DNA of 64,000 nt, from positions 62,001 to 126,000 of the forward strand of contig NZ_BDIR01000002.1 of the NCBI RefSeq assembly GCF_001895145.1, written 5' to 3'. The notes below the pieces were generated by a model. That model was not told the origin of the DNA, did no database searches, and saw only the letters and a program-made list of their open reading frames with translations. Within the stretch, counting starts at the first letter, position 1. Every line of letters begins with the position of its first letter. Position numbers and translations under genes: made by a program. This document shows positions 24,704-33,607 of this stretch, piece by piece. Source of the stretch: Arcobacter sp. LA11. Lineage in GTDB: Bacteria > Campylobacterota > Campylobacteria > Campylobacterales > Arcobacteraceae.

Positions 24704-26907
24704 TTTGTTAGCTCCAATTGAATTGTAAACATAGCACCATCTTTTGTATTTGAAACATCAATGGTACCTCCAATTTTATCTTCTATTATTAATTTAGCCA
24801 TGTATAATCCTATCCCATGACCATCTTTTTTTGTTGTAAAATAAGGTTCAAAAATTTGATTTATATATTTAGAAGGGATTCCTCCTCCATTATCAGAAAT
24901 ATCAATTTGTACTTTATTATTTATATTTTTAATATTTATATTAATATTACCTTGAGTAATTTTATCTTGGCTTTTTTCTTTTATAATAGATTCTTTTGCA
25001 TTATTAACAATATTTAAAAGAGTTTGCATTAATTCATTTTTATAGCCTAAAATCATTAAGTTAGTATCAGGTTCAACATTTACATTTACATTGATATAAT
25101 TGTACTTCATGTTATGCCGAATAATTTCTAGCATCTCTTCAACTGATTCATTTATATCAAATACAATTTTTTGAGTAGAAGGCATGATAAATTTTTGAAA
25201 ACTATTAATTGTTTCTGTCATATATCTAACTTGAAACATAATGTCATTTACAAACTTGTCATCTTCTTCTTTTACTTCACTTTCTTCATTATAAAGCTTT
25301 TCCTGTGCAATAGTTGCAATCTCTACAAGGGGGGATTTCCATTGATGTGCAATAGAAGAAAATACTTCACCTATCTCTGCAAGTTTTGATTGTTGGATTA
25401 CAAATTCTTGATGTTTTCTTTTCTCTTTTATCGCTTGTTTCTCTTTTGTAATATCAGTAAATACTGTTACTGTACCTTTTGTTTTAAATATATTTTCTGT
25501 ATAGTTTGTTTGATTTATTAAGTAAGTATGCTCTTTTTCATCTATACTTTTTACAACTATTTGGTTTTCATCAATTGCATTATTTATAAATGGTTCTAAA
25601 CTTTTACTAATAGTTGTAGATTTGTTTCTTTTGATATAATCTTTAAGTGTTTTTCCTTTTACTTGGGGACAAGGCAAATCCATAAAGTCGCAAAACTTAG
25701 CATTTGAATCAACTACTTTTCCTTTTTCATCTTGCCACACAATTGGTGCTTTTATTGAATCAAGTAATACTTTATCAAATTGCATTCTTTGTTTTAATAA
25801 TTTTGTATTTCTTATTCTTAGATATAAATTATATATAAGACCTACTATTAAAAATAGTAAAAATGGAGACATTAAAAAAACGAAATCTACAAATTGTCTA
25901 TGTTTATCTAAAAACCCCATAGGTTGATTTACATAAGTATAATCTACTTTTAAAATATCAGGTTGAAGTTTAAATTTTTTTATTTTTTCAAAATCAAATT
26001 TGTATTGGAAAGTTTCTTCAATTTTTATAAAAGGAGTAGAAAGTGTTTTATATAAAATACCTAAAATATTTTCCCCTGATTTTATTCCTAAATTTTTAAT
26101 TGGAACTAACTTACCACCAGTCGAACCTTTTTCTATAAATAGAGTATCTGTAGTAAATACAGGGATTTCACTTAATTCTATCATTTCTGCAATTTCACTA
26201 TTTTTATAAAGGTGACCATTTTTATCATTGTAAAATCTAATAAAAAATACAGCTTCATTTGGAATATAAGCAGAGAATTTCTTTTTTAATTCATCTAATG
26301 TTGAGCTTCTTATATATTCAATTTCAAATTTATGTTTTAATTCATTTATGGCACTTCTAATAAAAGGATCAGTGTCATCGCCATTTTCACTTTTGTCATT
26401 TATAATATACAGTCTTTTTAGATTTGGTATAAGTTTAGGAATCATTTTAATAATATCACTAATAGCTCTTTTTTCTAATAATCCTGAAACTTTATTTTGT
26501 AAATTATATTTTTTTACTTCATCTTGTGAAAACTGTTCAATTCCAACAAAATAAATAGGCTCATTTGTGAAAAGTTCCGTATAATTTTGTAGGGTAAATT
26601 CATAAGCAAATTTATCAATTGCAACAACTAAATCATATTTACTTTTGGATAATTGTAATTTATATAAATCTTTTAATTCTTTATAGTAAGTGGGTGATGC
26701 AATTCTTTTTGAATCCATATACCAAACAGTAGAAGTGATTTTTGTATTATATAAAACTGATTCTATACCATTTAAAACGTCATCACTCCATTGAAATCCT
26801 CTATGGTATGAATTGATAATTAATACGTTTTTTTGATTATTTGCATAAAGATTAGTATTTGATAAAAAAATAAGGCTTATTAAAAATAAAAAAACTTTAA
26901 AATTCAT
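24700..26907 (-). CDS. Sensor histidine kinase with periplasmic substrate-binding-protein domain (paralogue)
   Basis: A 735-residue paralogue of the kinase at 21218-23401 with the same order of parts. These are a signal segment (1-22), a periplasmic ABC-substrate-binding-type domain (VLIINSYHRGFQWSD), a helix near 340-360, a PAS-like domain, a His domain with His521 (SIAHQWKSPL) and an ATPase domain (NNAKESI; DNGGGIP; GHGIGLYM). It lies 82 bases downstream of dcuA on the same strand. The periplasmic domains differ more than the kinase cores, which suggests different ligands and a common output. Confidence 0.88.
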   Translation of the reverse strand: MNFKVFLFLISLIFLSNTNLYANNQKNVLIINSYHRGFQWSDDVLNGIESVLYNTKITSTVWYMDSKRIASPTYYKELKDLYKLQLSKSKYDLVVAIDKFAYEFTLQNYTELFTNEPIYFVGIEQFSQDEVKKYNLQNKVSGLLEKRAISDIIKMIPKLIPNLKRLYIINDKSENGDDTDPFIRSAINELKHKFEIEYIRSSTLDELKKKFSAYIPNEAVFFIRFYNDKNGHLYKNSEIAEMIELSEIPVFTTDTLFIEKGSTGGKLVPIKNLGIKSGENILGILYKTLSTPFIKIEETFQYKFDFEKIKKFKLQPDILKVDYTYVNQPMGFLDKHRQFVDFVFLMSPFLLFLIVGLIYNLYLRIRNTKLLKQRMQFDKVLLDSIKAPIVWQDEKGKVVDSNAKFCDFMDLPCPQVKGKTLKDYIKRNKSTTISKSLEPFINNAIDENQIVVKSIDEKEHTYLINQTNYTENIFKTKGTVTVFTDITKEKQAIKEKRKHQEFVIQQSKLAEIGEVFSSIAHQWKSPLVEIATIAQEKLYNEESEVKEEDDKFVNDIMFQVRYMTETINSFQKFIMPSTQKIVFDINESVEEMLEIIRHNMKYNYINVNVNVEPDTNLMILGYKNELMQTLLNIVNNAKESIIKEKSQDKITQGNININIKNINNKVQIDISDNGGGIPSKYINQIFEPYFTTKKDGHGIGLYMAKLIIEDKIGGTIDVSNTKDGAMFTIQLELTK

Positions 26908-26952
26908 GATATTTCCTTATTTTAAATAAGACATTTTACCTAAAATTATAAT

Positions 26953-26983
26953 AGAGGGAAGTAAAACTTCCTCTCTATTTTTT
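26953..26983. terminator. Stem-loop in the dcuA-kinase gap
   Basis: GGAAGT / ACTTCC with an AAA loop, extended by AGAG / CTCT around a one-base bulge. The better T-run is on the plus strand (26978-26983). On the minus strand, where dcuA ends, only a mixed A/T tail follows, so read-through into the kinase gene is possible. Confidence 0.5.
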
Positions 26984-26989
26984 ATCCTT

Positions 26990-28291
26990 TTATAGAATAA
27001 CTCCACCTAACATAAATCCAAAAATTACACTTAGTGTAATTGCAATAACACCTGGAATCATAAATGGGTGGTTAAATACAAATTTTCCAATTCTAGTTGA
27101 ACCTGTATCATCCATTTCAACAGCTGCAAGAAGTGTTGGATAAGTTGGTAATACAAATAATGCACTTACTGCTGCAAATGATGCAACAGCAGTAACAGGA
27201 TCAACACCTAAAGCTAAGGCTGCAGGCATTAGAGCTTTTGTTGTAGCACCTTGAGAATAAAGTAGCATACTTGCAAAGAATAAAGTAATAGCTAACATCC
27301 ATGGATATTGATTTAATAATGTACTAGCAAACTCTTTGATCTCTCCAATATGAGCACCAACAAATGTAGTACCTAGCCAAGCAACACCTAATACACAAAT
27401 ACAAGCACTCATACCTGATTTAAAGGTAGATGCACTAAGAATTTTTCCAGTATCAACTTTACAAGCCCATACAATAAGAGAAGCACAAGCTAACATAAAC
27501 ACCATGATTGCTGCATTTCTTGGTAAACTTGGATCTACAATAACAGCTACTTTTTTACTTATTAAAGTTGCATAAGTTACAACTGCAAAGATTGTTGTGA
27601 TAAAAATAGCAACTGATAATTTTGCACCTTTTTTGATCTCAACTTTTGTTTCACCTCTTAATTTAACTAAACCTTTTTCTAATCTATCTTGGTAAACTTT
27701 GTCATTAACTAATTCTTTTCCTAGAAAATTACTAACAAATGCAGTAATCATACACGCAGCAAAAGTTGTAGGAATACAAACTGCTAAAATTTCAATATAA
27801 CCAACACCTAAAGGTTCTAAAATACCACTTAAAAATACAAGTGCTGCAGAAATAGGTGATGCAGTAATAGCAATTTGTGAGGCAACAACAGCAACACCTA
27901 AAGGTCTTGAAGGTCTAATTCCTTGCTCTTTTGCAACTTCTGCAATAACAGGAAGTGTAGAATAAGCTGTATGTCCAGTACCTGCTAAAATTGTCATAAA
28001 ATAAGTAACTGCTGGAGCTAAATAAGTAATATGTTTTGGATTTTTTCTTAAAATATTCTCCGCAATTTTAACCATATAATCTAATCCACCTGCAACTTGC
28101 ATTGCAGCAATTGCAGCAATAACTGACATAATGATTAGAATTACATCAATAGGAATACTTCCTGGTTTTAATCCGAAGAATAAACAAAGAATTAAAACTC
28201 CTAAACCACCAGCATAACCAATACCAATACCACCAAATCTAGCACCTATAAATATGGCACCTAACACTACGACAATTTCTAAACCTAACAT
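26990..28291 (-). CDS. dcuA: Anaerobic C4-dicarboxylate transporter, DcuA/DcuB family
   Basis: A 433-residue carrier, the same length as E. coli DcuA, with about eleven hydrophobic helices. Family-like segments include GLDYMVKIAENILRKNP, GTGHTAYSTLPVI and ASQIAITASPISAA. It exchanges aspartate, fumarate and succinate across the inner membrane under low oxygen. It lies 36 bases downstream of aspA, the classic aspA-dcuA pair, which supports aspartate uptake coupled to succinate export. The choice of DcuA over DcuB rests on length and on the aspA neighbour. Confidence 0.92.
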   Translation of the reverse strand: MLGLEIVVVLGAIFIGARFGGIGIGYAGGLGVLILCLFFGLKPGSIPIDVILIIMSVIAAIAAMQVAGGLDYMVKIAENILRKNPKHITYLAPAVTYFMTILAGTGHTAYSTLPVIAEVAKEQGIRPSRPLGVAVVASQIAITASPISAALVFLSGILEPLGVGYIEILAVCIPTTFAACMITAFVSNFLGKELVNDKVYQDRLEKGLVKLRGETKVEIKKGAKLSVAIFITTIFAVVTYATLISKKVAVIVDPSLPRNAAIMVFMLACASLIVWACKVDTGKILSASTFKSGMSACICVLGVAWLGTTFVGAHIGEIKEFASTLLNQYPWMLAITLFFASMLLYSQGATTKALMPAALALGVDPVTAVASFAAVSALFVLPTYPTLLAAVEMDDTGSTRIGKFVFNHPFMIPGVIAITLSVIFGFMLGGVIL

Positions 28292-28327
28292 AACTTCTCC
28301 TTTTAAGTTTTTATTTCTTTATTATTT

Positions 28328-29731
28328 TTATTTACAAACCATTCTTGGTTGAATCATATTTTCAGGACGAATTAATTCGTCTAATTCTTCTTTTGTTAAT
28401 AGTTTCTTTTCTAAAACAATGTCATATACAGATCTTTTTGTATCTAAAGCTTCTTTTGCAACAGCAGTAGAGTTTTCATAACCAATTGTTGGATTTAAAG
28501 CTGTTACTAAACCAATACTATTTATAACTAGGTCATGGCAATGTTCTTTATTTGCAGTAATTCCATTTATACATTTTGTTGCTAAAGTTTCAAATGCATT
28601 TTTCATCATATTTATTGAGTTAAATAAGTTATATGCAATAACTGGTTCAAATACATTTAGTTGTAATTGTCCACCTTCACTGGCCATTGTAATAGTTACA
28701 TCTGCACCAATAACTTGGAAACAAACTTGATTTACAACTTCTGGAATTACTGGATTAACTTTCCCAGGCATAATTGAGCTTCCTGGTTGTACAGCAGGTA
28801 GATTTATCTCATTTAATCCTGTTCTTGGACCTGAACTTAATAATCTTAAGTCATTACAAATTTTTGATATCTTTGTTACAACTCTTTTTAAAACACCTGA
28901 TATTTGAACATAAGCACCAGTATCTTGTGTTGCTTCTATTAAATCTTTTGCAGTAACAAAAGGTCGACCAGTAACTTCTTGAAGTTTTTGTTCAACAATA
29001 CAAGCATACTCTGGATGTGAATTAATACCAGTTCCAATTGCAGTTGCTCCTAAATTCATTTCACGAACAAGTTGCTGTGCATCCATTAATATTTTTATAT
29101 CTTCATCAATAGTTGTTACATAGGTATGAAACTCTTGACCTAAAGTCATAGGTACAGCATCTTGAAGTTGTGTTCTTCCCATTTTGATTACATCTCTAAA
29201 CTCTTCAGATTTTGCAAGAAAACTACTTCTTAATATCTTCATAGAATCTATTAGTTCATAAATTTTTTCATATAAAGCGATTCTAAATGCTGTTGGGTAT
29301 GAATCATTTGTAGATTGTGAAAGATTAACATCGTTATTTGGATGTAAAAATTTATATTCACCTTTTTTATGTCCTAAAATCTCCAAGGCTCTATTTGCAA
29401 TAACTTCATTAGCATTCATATTAATTGAAGTTCCAGCGCCTCCTTGAATCATATCAACTATAAATTCTTCATGGAAATTTCCTGCAATAATTTCATCACA
29501 TGCTTCACAAATTGCATTTTTTTTCTTTTCTTTTAATAATCCTAATTCATAATTTGCTAGTGCAACTGATTTTTTTACTTTTGATAATGATGTGATAAAT
29601 GTTGGAAATTGAGATAAAGTAACTCCTGTGATTCCAAAATTTTCTTTTGCTCTTAAACTTTGTACTCCATAATAAACGTTATTTGGGATCTCTCTATTTC
29701 CTATTAAATCATGTTCCATTCTCTGTGTCAT
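28328..29731 (-). CDS. aspA: Aspartate ammonia-lyase
   Basis: Splits aspartate to fumarate and ammonia, feeding fumarate respiration. The 467 residues contain the fumarase/aspartase superfamily signature GSSIMPGKVNP in the flexible loop, GGAGTSINMNANEVIANRA and NLSQSTNDSYPTA. Other features match aspartase rather than fumarase: the opening EHDLIGNREIPNNVYYGVQ and TGLNEINLPAVQPGSS. It is first in the unit aspA-dcuA, and probably kinase-regulator after it. The 250-base upstream region holds several candidate control sites listed separately. Confidence 0.95.
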   Translation of the reverse strand: MTQRMEHDLIGNREIPNNVYYGVQSLRAKENFGITGVTLSQFPTFITSLSKVKKSVALANYELGLLKEKKKNAICEACDEIIAGNFHEEFIVDMIQGGAGTSINMNANEVIANRALEILGHKKGEYKFLHPNNDVNLSQSTNDSYPTAFRIALYEKIYELIDSMKILRSSFLAKSEEFRDVIKMGRTQLQDAVPMTLGQEFHTYVTTIDEDIKILMDAQQLVREMNLGATAIGTGINSHPEYACIVEQKLQEVTGRPFVTAKDLIEATQDTGAYVQISGVLKRVVTKISKICNDLRLLSSGPRTGLNEINLPAVQPGSSIMPGKVNPVIPEVVNQVCFQVIGADVTITMASEGGQLQLNVFEPVIAYNLFNSINMMKNAFETLATKCINGITANKEHCHDLVINSIGLVTALNPTIGYENSTAVAKEALDTKRSVYDIVLEKKLLTKEELDELIRPENMIQPRMVCK

Positions 29732-29766
29732 GGTAAATCCTTTAAATATTTTAAAAAAACTTAATC

Positions 29767-29776
29767 AACTTAAGTT
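29767..29776. promoter_or_regulatory. AACTTAAGTT palindrome upstream of aspA
   Basis: A perfect 10-base palindrome 36 bases before the aspA start. The same sequence occurs upstream of the alanine symporter gene (34956-34965), also near an ATGAATA-N2-TATTCAT repeat. Confidence 0.4.
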
Positions 29777-29811
29777 AAATTTCTTTTTATCTGATGAAAT
29801 TGTAATCCTCT

Positions 29812-29829
29812 AAAATGAACTAAAAGTGA
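29812..29829 (-). promoter_or_regulatory. Tandem half-site shared with the frd promoter (aspA)
   Basis: On the plus strand it reads AAAATGA-ACTA-AAAGTGA; read in the gene direction it is TCACTTT-N4-TCATTTT, a direct repeat with an 11-base period. It differs from the site before frdC by a single base in 18. A TACAAT -10-like sequence follows at the same distance as in frd. The layout fits an OmpR-family regulator site overlapping the -35 region. Confidence 0.55.
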
Positions 29830-29865
29830 TGTTTTTATAAAAAAAGGGCTTTTTTAAGTAAAAAA

Positions 29866-29881
29866 ATGAATAAGTATTCAT
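29866..29881. promoter_or_regulatory. ATGAATA-N2-TATTCAT inverted repeat upstream of aspA
   Basis: A perfect 7-base inverted repeat with a two-base centre. It resembles the ArgR operator consensus (TGAAT, four bases, ATTCA). The same 16-base element occurs upstream of the alanine symporter at 34979-34994. No argR gene is visible in the window. Confidence 0.45.
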
Positions 29882-29893
29882 AAAATAGAAAAA

Positions 29894-29927
29894 CCTTAGG
29901 AGAAAGGAGAATCCTAAGGCTTTTTTT
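29894..29927. terminator. Bidirectional intrinsic terminator below frdB
   Basis: CCTTAGGA / TCCTAAGG stem with a 10-base loop. T-runs occur on both sides: seven T on the plus strand after the stem and five on the minus strand. It ends the frdCAB transcript and insulates the aspA promoter. Confidence 0.8.
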
Positions 29928-29979
29928 AGTGACTTAATTTATTAGTAAGGTATATTTATTTTTAATTAAACCTCCTTTA

Positions 29980-30711
29980 TTAATTTGATATAGAAGCTAG
30001 TTTTCTTCTCATATATGCAATTTTATTTTGTAAAGGTAAATGTTTAGGACAAGTGTCTTCACATCCAAGTAAAGTCATACACCCAAAGATACCATTATCA
30101 TCACCAACTAACTCGTAATAATCTTCATGTGTTCTTTCATCATGTGGGTCACATTCAAATCTTGCAATTCTATTTAGTCCCACTGCTCCAACAAAATCTT
30201 CTTTTATAAGTTTTGTTCCACATCCAGCAACACAACATCCACACTCAATACAACGATCTAACTCAAAAACAGCATCTGCAACTTCTGGTTCAATAGGTTC
30301 TTCAATCTCTGCAATATCTATTTGCTTAGAAGTATGAATCCATGATTCAACTCTTTTTGACATACCATCCATCCAAACTCCTGTGTTTACAGATAAATCT
30401 TTAATAAGTTTAAATGTTGGCATTGGTAGCATAATAATCTCTTCTGGTAAATCTTTAGTTAGAGTTCTACATGCAAGTTTAGGTCTTCCATTAATCATCA
30501 TGGCACAACTTCCACAAATACCTGCACGACAAACAAAATCAAAAGCAAGTCCAGCATCCATAGTTTCTCTAATGTGAGTAAGAGCTAAATAAATTGTCAT
30601 ACTATCTGTCTCTTCAATTTTGTAATCTTGAAAATAAGGTCTTAAATCTTTCCCCTCTTTTTTATCTTGAGGATTGTATCTAAGAATTTTTATAGTTAAT
30701 TCCCGTGCCAT
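29980..30711 (-). CDS. frdB: Fumarate reductase iron-sulfur subunit
   Basis: Carries electrons from the haem subunit to FrdA. In its 243 residues the [2Fe-2S] ligands C61, C66, C69 and C81 are clear (CRAGICGSC then CRT). CIECGCCVAGC, followed by CMTLLGCEDTCP, gives the [4Fe-4S] and [3Fe-4S] ligands. It shares one base with the end of frdA (30711). The order C-A-B matches epsilonproteobacterial fumarate reductases such as that of Wolinella. Confidence 0.95.
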   Translation of the reverse strand: MARELTIKILRYNPQDKKEGKDLRPYFQDYKIEETDSMTIYLALTHIRETMDAGLAFDFVCRAGICGSCAMMINGRPKLACRTLTKDLPEEIIMLPMPTFKLIKDLSVNTGVWMDGMSKRVESWIHTSKQIDIAEIEEPIEPEVADAVFELDRCIECGCCVAGCGTKLIKEDFVGAVGLNRIARFECDPHDERTHEDYYELVGDDNGIFGCMTLLGCEDTCPKHLPLQNKIAYMRRKLASISN

Positions 30712-32693
30712 TATTTATCTCCTAATCTTTTATTTTTTCTTTTATATTCATTTTGTAATGGAAAAGGCATAAGTGCATCTTGAATTTGATATCTATCTTT
30801 TCCTTCTTCTTGCATATTTTCTGTTATTCCATCTACTTCGATTTGTCTAATTTCACTTAAAGAGTTTTCAATTAAATTTCCTTTTGCTCCATATCCTCTA
30901 AATCCTGGAGGAATTTCCATTGTCATAATATCTAGTGCTTCATACTCAACAGTCGGCATTGTATCTCCTTCTTTCCACGAAGTAAGAGTTCTTTTTAACC
31001 AATTTTCATCATCTCTTTTAGGATAATCCTCTCTTGTATGGGCTCCTCTAGATTCTGTTCTATCTAATGCTCCTTTAGCTACACAAAGAGCAACTTTTAA
31101 CATCATAGGAACTCTATAGGCTTCTTCTAACTCAGGATTTGCATATAATTGTTTATCTTTTATTGCAATATTTTTAGATTGGATTAAAAGTTCTTCAAGT
31201 TCTTTTACGGCTTTTTCTAATCCTTCACCATCTCTAAAGATTCCAACATATTCTTGCATAAGTTTTTTCATTTTGTTTTTGATTCTAAATACATCCTCTG
31301 CACCTTTTCTTGAAATAAGTTCATTCATATAAGATTCTTTTTCTTGAACAAATTTTTCAATAACAGATGTTTTAATATCAACTTGATTGTCTTTACAAAA
31401 ATCAGCAAAATAATTACCAATAATCATACCTGCAACAACAGTTTCAGAAACTGAATTTCCTCCAAGTCTATTAAATCCATGCATATCCCAACATGCAGCT
31501 TCTCCTGCACTAAATAAACCTTTTAGTGTTTGAGATTCTCCTGTTGGTTTTGTTCTAATTCCACCCATTGAATAGTGTTGCATAGGATGAACTGGCGCCC
31601 AACCTTTTTGTCCTTCATCTGCTGGATCAATTCCTGCAAAGTACTCACAGATTTCTTGAACATCTCTTAAGTTTCTTTCAATATGTTCTCTTCCTAAAAT
31701 TGATATATCTAACCAAAGATGAGTTCCATATGGTGAATCAACACCTAACCCTTTTCTCATATGTTCCATCATTCTTCTAGATACTACATCCCTTGAAGCA
31801 AGGTCTTTTTTCTCAGGTTCATAATCTGGCATAAATCTATGGCCGTTTTTATCTCTTAGAACTCCACCATCACCTCTACAACCTTCAGTTAATAAAATTC
31901 CTGATGGAAAAAGTGGTGTAGGGTGAAATTGAACTGCTTCCATATTTCCAAGTTTTGCAATTCCAGTTTCAAGTGCAATAGCTGTACCTATACCTTCACA
32001 GATTACTGCATTTGTCGTAATTTCATATATTCGTCCATATCCACCTGTTGCAATAAGAGTCCCTTTTGCAACATAAGCAACTATTTCTCCTGTGATGAGG
32101 TCTCTAACAATTGCTCCATAACATCTTCCTTTATTATGAATAAGTCCAATTGCCTCTTTTCTATCTTCAATGTTTACATCTAATTTAAGTGCTTCATTTG
32201 CAACTGCAAAAAGCATTGTATGTCCAGTTGCATCTGCAGTGTAACAGGTTCTCCATTTTTTTGTTCCACCAAAATCTCTTGAGTTAATAAGTCCATGTTT
32301 ATCATCATCTTCAAAAATTGTAGTTCTTTTTGTGTTTATAACTGCGTCATGGTTTCCTTTTTTTATTCTAGTCCAAGGAACACCCCAAGCGGCAAGTTCT
32401 CTAATTGCTTTTGGTGCAGTTGTCACAAACATACGTGCAACTTCTTGGTCACATCCCCAATCTGAGCCTTTTACAGTGTCTTGGAAGTGAACATCTTCGT
32501 TGTCACCTTCACTCATTTTTGCATTTCCTAAAGATGCTTGCATACCACCTTGAGCTGCTGCACTATGAGATCTTTTTACAGGAACTAAACTTAGAACTGT
32601 TGTACTAAGTCCTTTTTGAGCAGCTGCAACTGCTGAACGTAATCCAGCTAAACCACCACCAATTACTAGTGCATCACAATATTTAATTTTCAT
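30711..32693 (-). CDS. frdA: Fumarate reductase flavoprotein subunit
   Basis: Catalytic subunit that reduces fumarate to succinate, or the reverse. The 660 residues are close to Wolinella FrdA. The FAD-binding GGGLAG is at 12-17, and the covalent FAD histidine is H43 in [10 protein letters not shown]. Active-site segments [18 protein letters not shown] and QHYSMGG are intact. It lies 10 bases after frdC and is followed by frdB. Fumarate reductase and succinate dehydrogenase cannot be told apart by sequence alone. The FrdC type and neighbours favour fumarate reductase. Confidence 0.96.
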   Translation of the reverse strand: MKIKYCDALVIGGGLAGLRSAVAAAQKGLSTTVLSLVPVKRSHSAAAQGGMQASLGNAKMSEGDNEDVHFQDTVKGSDWGCDQEVARMFVTTAPKAIRELAAWGVPWTRIKKGNHDAVINTKRTTIFEDDDKHGLINSRDFGGTKKWRTCYTADATGHTMLFAVANEALKLDVNIEDRKEAIGLIHNKGRCYGAIVRDLITGEIVAYVAKGTLIATGGYGRIYEITTNAVICEGIGTAIALETGIAKLGNMEAVQFHPTPLFPSGILLTEGCRGDGGVLRDKNGHRFMPDYEPEKKDLASRDVVSRRMMEHMRKGLGVDSPYGTHLWLDISILGREHIERNLRDVQEICEYFAGIDPADEGQKGWAPVHPMQHYSMGGIRTKPTGESQTLKGLFSAGEAACWDMHGFNRLGGNSVSETVVAGMIIGNYFADFCKDNQVDIKTSVIEKFVQEKESYMNELISRKGAEDVFRIKNKMKKLMQEYVGIFRDGEGLEKAVKELEELLIQSKNIAIKDKQLYANPELEEAYRVPMMLKVALCVAKGALDRTESRGAHTREDYPKRDDENWLKRTLTSWKEGDTMPTVEYEALDIMTMEIPPGFRGYGAKGNLIENSLSEIRQIEVDGITENMQEEGKDRYQIQDALMPFPLQNEYKRKNKRLGDK

Positions 32694-32703
32694 AATTTAG
32701 CCT

Positions 32704-33477
32704 TTATTTCTTTGATATTTCAATTGATATGTTATTTTTAGGAGTATATTTTATACCTGGTTGTGAACCATTTTCTATTCCAATTTTTACATATGCAAGA
32801 AGTGTGATAAATCCAAGTACTAGAAAGAATGCACTTAATGCTTTTTTTGTGTTATAAAGTTTTTTTCTTGTCTCTTTTGGATTTTCTCCATCAAACCAAC
32901 CCCATTTCATAGCTGCACGGTAAAGTCCAACTGAACCATGAATTTCTACACAGATTAATAAAATCGCATATAAAAGCCACATATTTTCACTTACAACTCT
33001 TTGTGCACTTGCATAGGGACCTATATTTTCTGGTTGAGTGAACATAATATATAGGTGAATAGATGCAGCAAAAATCATAATTAATCCGCTAATCCATTGA
33101 AACATCCACATTGATGTATCTTTATGATTCATCATCTTTGCATGCTCTTTTACTTTTATATATGTTTTATAAGAAGTTGGGAATTTTCTAATTCCTAAAA
33201 GGGCGTGAATTATAAATATAAAAGAGATAATAGCAACAAATATACTTACAATAATAGGTAGTCCACCTTCAAATATAAAATCGAGTTCAAAAAGTTTTGT
33301 AACTTTGTACATCACATCTTTGCCAAGTAAAATTGTAGAAACAAAGAACATATGTCCCATCATAAACAGAGCCAGAACAACACCAGTAGCTGTGAGAAGT
33401 TTGTCATATTTAGCAGGAGTCTGACTTTTCTTCCCTTCTATAGTTAAGCCAGTATAGGCTTCTATTATTTTTTCCAT
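32704..33477 (-). CDS. frdC: Fumarate reductase dihaem cytochrome b subunit
   Basis: Membrane anchor that oxidises menaquinol and holds two haems b. Five hydrophobic helices are present. Haem-ligand histidines are H42 (GHMFF), H91 (IIHALL), H141 (SIHLYI) and H180 (EIHGSVGLYR), matching the four in Wolinella FrdC. The proton-path glutamate of Wolinella (E180) corresponds to E178 here, and Wolinella E66 to E64. An ATG four codons earlier (33489) is in frame. However, GGAGGA lies just after it and at the correct distance from the ATG at 33477, so I chose 33477 (257 aa). Confidence 0.94.
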   Translation of the reverse strand: MEKIIEAYTGLTIEGKKSQTPAKYDKLLTATGVVLALFMMGHMFFVSTILLGKDVMYKVTKLFELDFIFEGGLPIIVSIFVAIISFIFIIHALLGIRKFPTSYKTYIKVKEHAKMMNHKDTSMWMFQWISGLIMIFAASIHLYIMFTQPENIGPYASAQRVVSENMWLLYAILLICVEIHGSVGLYRAAMKWGWFDGENPKETRKKLYNTKKALSAFFLVLGFITLLAYVKIGIENGSQPGIKYTPKNNISIEISKK

Positions 33478-33480
33478 GTT

Positions 33481-33509
33481 TTCCTCCATGATTAAATTTT
33501 GTGGAGGAA
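33481..33509 (-). promoter_or_regulatory. Stem masking the frdC ribosome-binding site
   Basis: On the transcript the 8-base UUCCUCCA is complementary to UGGAGGAA, which contains the Shine-Dalgarno sequence for the start at 33477; the loop is 13 bases. The likely transcription start, judged from the -10 at 33511-33516, falls inside the first arm, so how much of the stem forms depends on the exact 5' end. Confidence 0.45.
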
Positions 33510-33510
33510 T

Positions 33511-33539
33511 TTTATATTCTGAAAATGACCTAAAAGTGA
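33511..33539 (-). promoter_or_regulatory. frdCAB promoter with tandem half-sites
   Basis: TATAAA (33511-33516 on the plus coordinates, minus strand) is the -10. Upstream of it, plus-strand AAAATGA-CCTA-AAAGTGA (33522-33539) reads TCACTTT-N4-TCATTTT in the gene direction, with an 11-base repeat period. The near-identical element precedes aspA. A further single AAAGTGA occurs at 33567-33573. Confidence 0.55.
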
Positions 33540-33574
33540 TATTTAGAAAAAATTAGAAAAATTAAGAAAGTGAT

Positions 33575-33607
33575 AAAAATAAAGAGAAATTAATTCTCTT
33601 TATTTTT
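33575..33607 (-). terminator. Terminator of the alanine symporter gene
   Basis: A perfect 14-bp A/T-rich stem with a five-base loop overlaps the stop codon of the minus-strand gene 33600-34925. In the gene direction it is followed by TTTTTAT-type sequence. It separates that gene from the frd promoter. Confidence 0.75.

Noticed and set aside
25329-25334. Run of six G in the minus-strand kinase gene, possible phase-variation tract
   Set aside because: Campylobacterota contingency tracts are usually longer. Here it codes for the invariant Ser-Pro next to the phospho-acceptor histidine, and the paralogue has only a similar shorter run.
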